Below are positions 57,372 to 64,000 of a stretch of 64,000 nt of DNA, one piece after another. Source of the DNA: Ricordea florida. Lineage: Eukaryota; Cnidaria; Anthozoa; Corallimorpharia; Ricordeidae. The position numbers were made by a program, and so were the translations under genes. Each line of letters begins with the position of its first letter. Position 1 is the stretch's first letter. Below the pieces are notes generated by a model. The model was given only the letters and a program-made list of their open reading frames with translations. It ran no database searches and had not been told where the DNA came from. Location: the NCBI GenBank assembly GCA_949710005.1, contig OX453277.1:1305001-1369000 (forward strand), in the 5' to 3' direction.

Positions 57372-58287
57372 ATGGAGGAAGAGGACACTATAGAGCCCGG
57401 GCGCGAAGACCCAACACCAATTGATGACGATGACGAGCGTCGACCTTTGCTCAACGACCCGCGGGGTGAGGAGGGCGGCGCTGAAAACATCCCAATGGAA
57501 GAGCGTGGTGCGCGACGCAGGACGACGACTTCGGTCAATTACAGAGAAAGAGACGGATCCATAGAAGAGACCTTGTTCTTAGAAGACCCGCGAGAAGGAA
57601 CCTCTGTGGCAGAGATCTTCCAGGAAAGTGCCAGGCAAGAGTTAAAATCCAAGTTCCCCAGAGCCAGCCCATTGGTTCAAGCCTCTTATGAGGATGGACG
57701 ACTCAAGGTTAAGTTCTTCGGGAAGGCAACGAAATACCCGCTCTTCACTGAAAACAGGAAGACTGGAGAACAAAGGCTCCATCCTAATCTCCCCAAGGAG
57801 ACTAGTGGGCGGAATGACCAGGAGATCAGCGACCTGAATCGGAGTATAGCAGAAAATGAGGAGGTGGCGAACGACCCCACAGCCAGCGAAACGGAATGCT
57901 AGAGCGCGCGTGCAAGGGTACAGGAAAACACCGCGCGGCTCGAAGAGCTCGAGAGGGAACAGGCTTCGGGAGCGTCTCAAAGCCAACTTCAGGAAGTGCG
58001 GGTTCACTCTGACAGCCGCCGCGCCAGCCGTGGGCACAACGATTGGGGTTGTCATAATTTCTCTCACCAAAGGACTAAAGTAGGTCTCCGCTGGAGTAGG
58101 GAAGGGCCTCCAGGAACTAGGCAAAAAAGTAGCCTCGATCCTGCCAGGCCTCCTCGGCTCAATAGCGAGCTTCGTGTTCAGAGCTGCCGGGGAAGCCGTA
58201 AAATTTCTAGGCAAAAATGCGTGGCTCCTCATTCTCGCTGTGGCCGCGTATTTGATCGACCACACGACAAAGAGGCCTTCAAAGTAG
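57372..58287 (+). pseudogene. Acidic/membrane virus-like protein with dileucine motif, multiply broken
   Basis: The start is taken at the second Met (57372; MEEEDTIEPGRED), because the acidic leader begins there. Residues about 21-29 hold DERRPLLND, a [DE]xxxL[LI] sorting-type signal. The first frame stops at a TAG at 57900-57902. The same frame then continues with a helical, Glu-rich segment (ENTARLEELEREQ), after which a frameshift near 57970-57995 leads into RLKANFRKCGFTLTAAAP and a hydrophobic stretch (VGTTIGVVIISLT). A TAG at 58081-58083 interrupts that frame, which is otherwise open to 58287 and has two more hydrophobic segments (about 58165-58190 and 58213-58255). The likely ancestor was a membrane protein of about 300 residues. 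No function is known to me. Confidence 0.6.
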
Positions 58288-59559
58288 ATACCTCGAGGCG
58301 ACAAAGCCACCCAACGCCGTCACGGTTATTACGGCTATTTTCTGTGCTTCATGGCTGCTGGTCGGCGCGGAGGGTTCGGGCGGGGTCGGCGGTGTAGAGG
58401 TTGAGGTGGCCGCGGATCGGTTTGTTTTCGGTCTTGGAGCCGGAGCAGTTGTTGACGTGCCGATTGGTCGGTGCGTGTTCGGGCTCGGGCCCTCCATGTC
58501 GTGCACGCCCACCTTCTTGGATTCGAGGTTGACATCCGTGTTAACTCCAAGTCGCATCCCGTCGCCGGTGCGCTGAAGCGCATTGTTATACCCATGAACG
58601 CTTTCGGTGTTCAAGACCATCCGTGCCGGTAACAACCATGCGCCTGGGCTGATCGCGAGGTTGAGCCGCACTTTTGCTTCATCCACCGCTAACTGATACC
58701 ACTGTACGCTTTTGCTGATGTCGGGCAGAACAATGCACTCTTCGACGTGCTGCAGGAACTCTTGCTGTGCCTCGACCGCTGAGCCGGAATTACCGAGAAT
58801 CGACGAACGGACATCCACCTGGGAACCTAGGATGCTGTAAACATAGGGAGTCGGTAGAATGGTTAATCCTCGCCTGGCCAGATTTGGTAAACCCAGGGCA
58901 AGCAGGAGGGATGAAGTAGTCCCATTGCCCGGGTTACGGTGTAGGACTATTTTTCCATCCCAGTTAGTGAAGTCGCAGCTGGGGGGTATTCTAAATTCTC
59001 GGCACAGCCGCTCATACGCGACCTCGACGAAACGGTTATTTGTTCGCGAGAAGGTTGAGTCCGCTGGCAGTGCTAACACACTGTCGGGCCCCCCGAGCCC
59101 AAAGAGTACTCGTCGCACAGTGAAATAAGTGTGAAACCGGAATAGACTGACAACTATCGGCGGCAGATCGAGTCTGGCGTCCGGTTGGAGAACTTGATAC
59201 GACACTCCACATCCTTCCGTCGCGCACCAGACCGCGAAGTTGAGCTGATTACACCAATAGTGCATGCTGTTGATGTGCTGCTTTTCTGCCGCCCTGAAGA
59301 TGTCTCAAAACTCTACTGCCAACCACTCCGAAGGCGTGAAGTAGATAAGCTGCCTAACAAGGAGGTCTTTATGCGCTGGCGGAGTTGAATAGAAATCACA
59401 GGGCGGGACTCGGAGCCTAGGAGCCGGGTTGAACTGGAGCTCGATAGGAAAACCGGGGTTGGGGTTTTTTCGGGCAACCTCTGCGGGTGTATCGGCAGCG
59501 TTTGCCTTGCTTGAAGATTTCCCGATCGGAGTAAGACCATAAAGACTCTCCGACGACAT
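58279..59559 (-). pseudogene. Virus-like structural-type protein with C-terminal membrane anchor, one nonsense codon
   Basis: Start at the Met of MSSESLYGLTPIG (59559). The frame runs to a TGA at 59305-59307 and then stays open, in the same frame, to 58279 (about 427 codons in all). The region before the stop has PPCDFYSTPPAHKDLL; after it come MHYWCNQLNFAVWCATEGCG and VRLNLAISPGAWLLPARMVL. A Pro/Thr/Ser-rich linker (about 100 residues from the end) leads to a single C-terminal hydrophobic segment (IAVITVTALGGFVASRYLL), a tail anchor. It overlaps the converging gene at 57372-58287 by 9 bases. I associate the sequence type with cnidarian virus-like loci but know no function; a minor capsid or surface role is a guess. 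Confidence 0.6.
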
Positions 59560-59621
59560 TTCAAGGTACGGTTGTCCAACTGAACAATAGCACACATCCC
59601 CCTATGATCTGTTGTCTCAAA

Positions 59622-60285
59622 ATGGTGGTGCTCGTAGTTGATGCCCCCTCTAGTAGCCACACGGTCTACTTCGACAAGCCGCTCGTGGCCCCGCGGTTCG
59701 TGTCCCTCATCTTGTGCACGCTCTACAACTCGTGGCACAATTTGAAAAGTCCGGGGACCACTGCGTTCAAGAAGGATAGAAGTGGCATTGTGGTGCGGAT
59801 TTGGAGCCTGGTCACGACACACCCTATTCTCTGGCAGGAATCTTTCGGGTTCGAAAATCGCGCGCTTGCCCGCTATTACCCCCCATCCGACGGTTTCTCG
59901 ATCGACAAAACAGAGAACGCCGACTCCTTGCGAATCAATCAAGAACTCGCAGACCTCTTAGGCACGAAAGACAAAGAGATAACCATCATCTCCGTTCTGC
60001 GTTTAAACACGCCCAGCACCTATTTCATCTACTGCGACCTCCTTGACCCGGAGCAAACGCTGTGCAACGGGAAGTCGTCATTCCTCTTGGCTCTGTTGGA
60101 GAAGAAAGGAAGGCCTTACGAAAAAGTCACTTTCACCCAAGTAGGAGGGGGAGTGTGCGGTAAGCCAAGTGTGTAAGCAATCGCAAGATATTCACTCAAT
60201 GACTCTGACCGTCAAAGACGAACACGGAGTCTTGCTCGATTTCCGCTCCCTGCCCTTACGTTTTGTATTGGAGATTTCACCATAG
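59622..60285 (+). pseudogene. Virus-like protein of unknown function, frameshifted near the C-terminus
   Basis: The main frame begins at MVVLVVDAPSSSHTVYFDKP (59622; an upstream in-frame ATG at 59604 is less likely because the VVLVVD strand starts the fold) and stops at 60174-60176. A short frame at 60199-60285 (MTLTVKDEHGVLLDFRSLPL) has the look of the protein's last beta strands, so one frameshift lies between about 60160 and 60199. The ancestor would have had about 215 residues and no membrane segment. It could be a minor capsid or penton-like component given its neighbours, but nothing in the sequence proves that. Confidence 0.5.
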
Positions 60286-60295
60286 CAAGGAAACG

Positions 60296-60931
60296 ATGGA
60301 CATGCAACCTAGCGCTCCGCCCCTATACCCCAGACTAGGGAACGAGGCTCAGGTCTTCTGGCTGCAGCGCGTGAACAAAATCGCGAATAAACTCCGTGTG
60401 GCAATCGAGAGGAGCGAAAATACCGCGGGCAACTACAAAAAAGCGGTCATCGGCCTTCGGAACGCGTCGATGGTCTCAGGATCATTCGCGGTTGTCTTAG
60501 GAGCCTCGGCGACCGCCACTTCGATGACAGGCATCGGGGTAATGGCCGGGATACCCCTCGTGACTGTCGCAGCCGTGCTTGGGGTAACCAGTGTAACGAC
60601 TGCTGCGATCCGGTTACGGCTGCAACGAAGGCTCGAGAAGCACGGGCTGACGACCCCGCTTACTAAAAGCAAGCTGGACGGCATCTCGAGAATCATCTCG
60701 AAGACACTCGTAGACAATGCCATTTCCGACGATGAATACCAAATGGTATTGGAAGCGCTCGAGCGGTACCGAAAAATGCGATCGGCTTTAGGGCCGAAGG
60801 GTCGTTCGCCAGCGCCTGCGGGGGAGGACAGCCTTCGGCGTCAAATAGCGAAAGAAGTTAGAAAGGAGCTGAGAAAAAAACCGGACCTAGAGCACGAGGG
60901 GGTTGGAGCGTCCGACACGAGAGAGGTGTAA
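60296..60931 (+). CDS. Virus-like membrane protein with overlapping PSAP/PPLY late-domain motifs
   Basis: The only intact gene of the cassette: 211 residues from the Met at 60296 (an in-frame ATG at 60263 precedes it). The N-terminus reads MDMQPSAPPLYPRLG; PSAP is a TSG101-type and PPLY a NEDD4-type (PPxY) late-domain motif. A helical region with basic residues is followed by two adjacent hydrophobic segments (about residues 61-80 and 84-104, Ala/Val/Thr-rich), then a charged helical C-terminal half rich in Lys/Arg/Glu (RRQIAKEVRKELRKK). Late-domain motifs let viral proteins recruit ESCRT budding machinery; that role here is inference. It ends 260 bases before the right satellite array. Confidence 0.65.
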   Translation: MDMQPSAPPLYPRLGNEAQVFWLQRVNKIANKLRVAIERSENTAGNYKKAVIGLRNASMVSGSFAVVLGASATATSMTGIGVMAGIPLVTVAAVLGVTSVTTAAIRLRLQRRLEKHGLTTPLTKSKLDGISRIISKTLVDNAISDDEYQMVLEALERYRKMRSALGPKGRSPAPAGEDSLRRQIAKEVRKELRKKPDLEHEGVGASDTREV

Positions 60932-60986
60932 CAGGCTTGCACCGGTACTGATAACCGCCGCTGCGAAACGTTTTCCGAAATATAAG

Positions 60987-61012
60987 TGTACGCGAAGGCC
61001 TTCTCGCGTACA
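60987..61012. terminator. GC-rich hairpin downstream of the last cassette gene
   Basis: TGTACGCGA and TCGCGTACA form a perfect 9-bp stem around AAGGCCTT, 56 bases after the stop codon at 60931. It may be a transcript-end structure or simply the decayed inner edge of the terminal repeats; there is no T-run. Confidence 0.35.
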
Positions 61013-61189
61013 TGGAAAATTTTAAAAGATGTGTGTACGTGAGATAGAAAAGTGGCCCGAGTTTAAAAATTTTACGAATTATTCGTGTGCGCCGTGGCCC
61101 TTTGGCTTGAGTTCGAAAATAAACCCAAAACCCCGTCTAAGCCGCGACGCCACGAACTACGGGCCAAGCCAATTTCCCTGAAATTCATA

Positions 61190-64000
61190 AGTCCTACCCG
61201 TACGCTAGTACTAAGTACAGATGAGCTCGTAAGTTCTTATTCACTCCTTAATACGTTACTACGCTAGTACTAAGGACAGATGAGCTCGCACGTTCTTATT
61301 CATTTCCTTAGTACGTTAGTACGCTAGTACTAAGGACAGATGAGCTCGCACGTTCTTATTCATTTCCTTAGTACGTTACTGCGCTAGTACTCAGGACAGA
61401 TGAGCTCGTACGTTCTTATTCATTCCCTTAGTACGTTAGTACGCTACTACTAAGGACAGATGAGCTCGTACGTTCTTATTCATTCCCTTAGTACGTTAGT
61501 ACGCTAGTACTAAGGACAGATGAGCTCGAACGTTCTTATTCATTTCCTTAGTACATTAGTACGCTAGTACTAAGGACAGCTGAGCTCGTACATTCTTATT
61601 TATTCCCTTAGTACGTTAGTACGCTAGTACTAAGGACAGATGAGCTCGTACGTTCTTATTCATTCCTTTAGTACGTTAGTACGCTAGTACTAAGGACAGA
61701 CGAGCTCGTACGTTCTTATTCATTCCCTTAGTATGTTAGTACTAAGGACACATGGGCTTGTACGTTGTTATTTATTCCCTTAGTACGTTAGTACGCTAGT
61801 ACTAAGTACAGATGAGATCGTACGTTCTTATTCATTTGCTTAGTACGTTAGTACGCTAGTACTAAGGACAGACGAGCTCGTACGTTCTTATTCATTCCCT
61901 TAGTACGTTAGTACTAAGGACACATGGGCTTGTACGTTCTTATTTATTCCCTTAGTACGTTAGTACGCTAGTACTAAGGACAGACGAGCTCGTACGTTCT
62001 TATTCATTTCCTTAGTACGTTAGTACGTTAGTACTAAGGACACATGGGCTCGTACGTTCTTATTCATTCCCTTAGTACGTTAGTACGCTAGTACTAAGAA
62101 CAGATGAGCTCGTACGCTCTTGTTTATTCCCTTAGTACGTTAGTACGCTAGTACTAAGGACAGATGAGCTCGTACGTTCTTCTTCATTTCCTTAGTACGT
62201 TAGTACGCTAGTACTAAGGACAGATGGGCTCGTACATTCTTATTTATTCCCTTAGTACGTTAGTACACTAGTACTAAGGACAGATGAGCTCGTACGTTCT
62301 TATTCATTCCCTTAGTACGTTAGTACGCTAGTACTAAGGACAGATGAGCTCGTACGTTCTTATTTATTCCCTTAGTACGTTAGTACGCCAGTACTAAGGA
62401 CAGATGAGCTCGTACGTTCTTATTCATTCCCTTGGTACGTTAGTACGCTAGTACTAAGGACACATGGGCTCGTACGTTGTTATTTATTCCCTTAGTACGT
62501 TAGTACGCTAGTACTAAGAACAGATGAGCTCGTACGTTTTTATTCATTTCCTTAGTACGTTAGTACGTTAGTACTAAGGACACATGGCCTCGTACGTTGT
62601 TATTTATTTCCTTAGTACGTTAGTACGCTAGTACTAAGAACAGATGAGCTCGTACGTTCTTATTCATTTGCTTAGTACGTTAGTACGCTAGTACTAAGGA
62701 CAGATGAGCTCGTACGTTCTTATTTATTCCCTTAGTACGTTAGTACGATAGTACTAAGGACAGACGAGCTCGTACGTTGTTATTCATTCCCTTAGTACTA
62801 AGGACACATGGGCTCGTACGTTCTTATTTATTCCCTTAGTACGTTAGTACGCTAGTACTAAGGACAGATGAGCTCGTACGTTCTTATTCATTCCCTTAGT
62901 AGGGTAGTACGTTACTACTAAGGACAGATGAGCTCGTACGTTCTTATTTATTCCCTTAGCACGTTAGTACGCTAGTACTAAGGACAGATGAGCTCGTACG
63001 TTGTTATTTATTCCCTTAGTACGTTAGTACGCTAGTACTAAGGGCAGATGAGCTCGTACGTTTTTATTCATTTGCTTAGTACGTTAGTACGCTAGTACTA
63101 AGGACAGACGAGCTCGTACGTTCTTATTCATTCCCTTAGTACGTTAGTACTAAGGACACATGGGCTTGTACGTTCTTATTTATTCCCTTAGTACGTTAGT
63201 ACGCTAGTACTAAGGACAGACGAGCTCGTACGTTCTTATTCATTTCCTTAGGACGTTAGTACGTTAGTACTAAGGACACATGGGCTCGTACGTTCTTATT
63301 CATTCCCTTAGTACGTTAGTACTAAGGACACATGGGCTTGTACGTTCTTTTTTACTCCCTTAGTACGTTAGTACGCTAGTACTAAGGACAGACGAGCTCG
63401 TACGTTCTTATTCATTCCCTTAGTACGTTAGTATGTTAGTACTAAGGACACATGGCCTCGTACGTTCTTATTTATTCCCGTAGTACGTTAGTACGCTAGT
63501 ACTAAGGACGGATGAGCTCGTACGTTCTTATTTATTTTCTTAGTACGTTAGTACGCTAGTACTAAGGACACATGGGCTCGTACGTTCTTATTTATTCCCT
63601 TAGTACGTTAGTACGCTAGTACTAAGAACAGATAAGCTCGTACGTTCTTATTCATTTCCTTAGTACGTTAGTACGTTAGTACTAAGGACACATGGGCTCG
63701 TACGTTGTTATTTATTCCCTTAGTACGTTAGTACGCTAGTACTAAGGACAGATAAGCTCGTACGTTCTCATTCATTCCCTTAGTACGTTAGTACGCTAGT
63801 ACTAAGGACAGATTAGCTCGTACGTTCTTATTCATTCCCTTAGTACGTTAGTACGCTAGTACTAAGGACAGACGAGCTCGTACGTTCTTATTCATTCCCT
63901 TAGTACGTTAGTATGTTAGTACTAAGGACACATGGCCTCGTACGTTCTTATTTATTCCCGTAGTACGTTAGTACGCTAGTACTAAGGACGGATGAGCTCG
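61190..64000 (-). repeat. 60-bp satellite, right array, inverted relative to the left
   Basis: The plus strand reads TTAGTACGTTAGTACGCTAG then TACTAAGGACAGATGAGCTC and GTACGTTCTTATT(C/T)ATT, the exact reverse complement of the left unit. At least 46 units are present and the array continues past the window end. A second variant with CACATGGGCTCG alternates with the CAGATGAGCTCG form. Several units lack 8 bases (ACGCTAGT), giving 52-bp units (for example near 61735 and 61915). Confidence 0.97.

Larger units (their letters stand above)
55200..61189. mobile_element. Virus-derived cassette (Polinton-like virus or related element), degraded
   Basis: Six virus-like genes, closely packed and on both strands, lie between the two inverted satellite arrays. 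The cassette is visibly richer in G+C than the host DNA around it. Packaging ATPase and probable capsid genes are adjacent, as in Polintons, virophages and Polinton-like viruses. I see no protein-primed polymerase, integrase or protease. Five of the six genes are interrupted, so the copy is not functional. Assignment to a named virus group needs a profile search. Confidence 0.7.

Noticed and set aside
57642..58310. A 222-codon minus-strand open frame opposite the 57.4-58.3-kb cassette gene
   Set aside because: It lies antisense to a gene whose sequence resembles a known type. GC-rich DNA produces long antisense frames, and this one has no recognisable motif.

Overview
The window looks like nuclear DNA from an early-branching animal, most likely an anthozoan cnidarian such as a stony coral. 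The reasons are spliced animal genes with GT-AG introns, AT-rich non-coding DNA packed with cnidarian-style repeats (THAP/DDE, Harbinger-like, BEL/Pao, LINE, tRNA-derived SINEs, many palindromic MITEs), and virus-like genes of a type I associate with coral and Hydra genomes. The species cannot be fixed from sequence alone.

Layout. 1.3-1.7 kb: a small PLAC8-family gene (-). 3.3-4.2 kb: decayed LINE. 4.3-6.9 kb: a complete but broken THAP-DDE DNA transposon with imperfect terminal inverted repeats. 7.3-12.1 kb: a large diverged inverted-repeat structure enclosing a BEL/Pao scrap and a 1.6-kb, 37-bp minisatellite. 14.7-15.2 and 19.2-19.9 kb: two paralogous ankyrin proteins resembling PPP1R27; only the second keeps the PP1-docking RVxF motif. 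23.8-36.6 kb (-): an M1-family membrane zinc aminopeptidase in at least 18 exons, resolved here exon by exon, with one exon not located, one GC-AG intron and a GAMEE instead of GAMEN motif. 42.3-43.2 kb (-): an intronless class A GPCR. 43.8-45.8 kb (-): 5'-truncated LINE. 47.6-52.1 kb (+): POFUT1 (protein O-fucosyltransferase 1), six exons, with the C-terminal exon absent from the window.

The most unusual region is 52.6-64.0 kb. Two long arrays of the same 60-bp satellite lie in opposite orientation (about 2.6 kb on the left; at least 2.8 kb on the right, running off the window). They enclose a 6-kb cassette that is clearly richer in G+C than its surroundings. The cassette carries virus-like genes: a packaging ATPase, a probable major capsid protein, and four companions, three of which have membrane segments; one has overlapping PSAP/PPLY late-domain motifs and another a dileucine-type signal. 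All but one gene is broken by stops or frameshifts, so this is a fossil of a Polinton-like virus or related small dsDNA element. It has no recognisable polymerase or integrase. Its flanks behave like terminal inverted repeats made of satellite DNA, and it sits immediately after the last visible POFUT1 exon. Each 60-bp unit contains a dyad, and the left array contains a 10-unit (600-bp) higher-order block duplicated head to tail.

The host genes are not an operon and show no obvious functional link.
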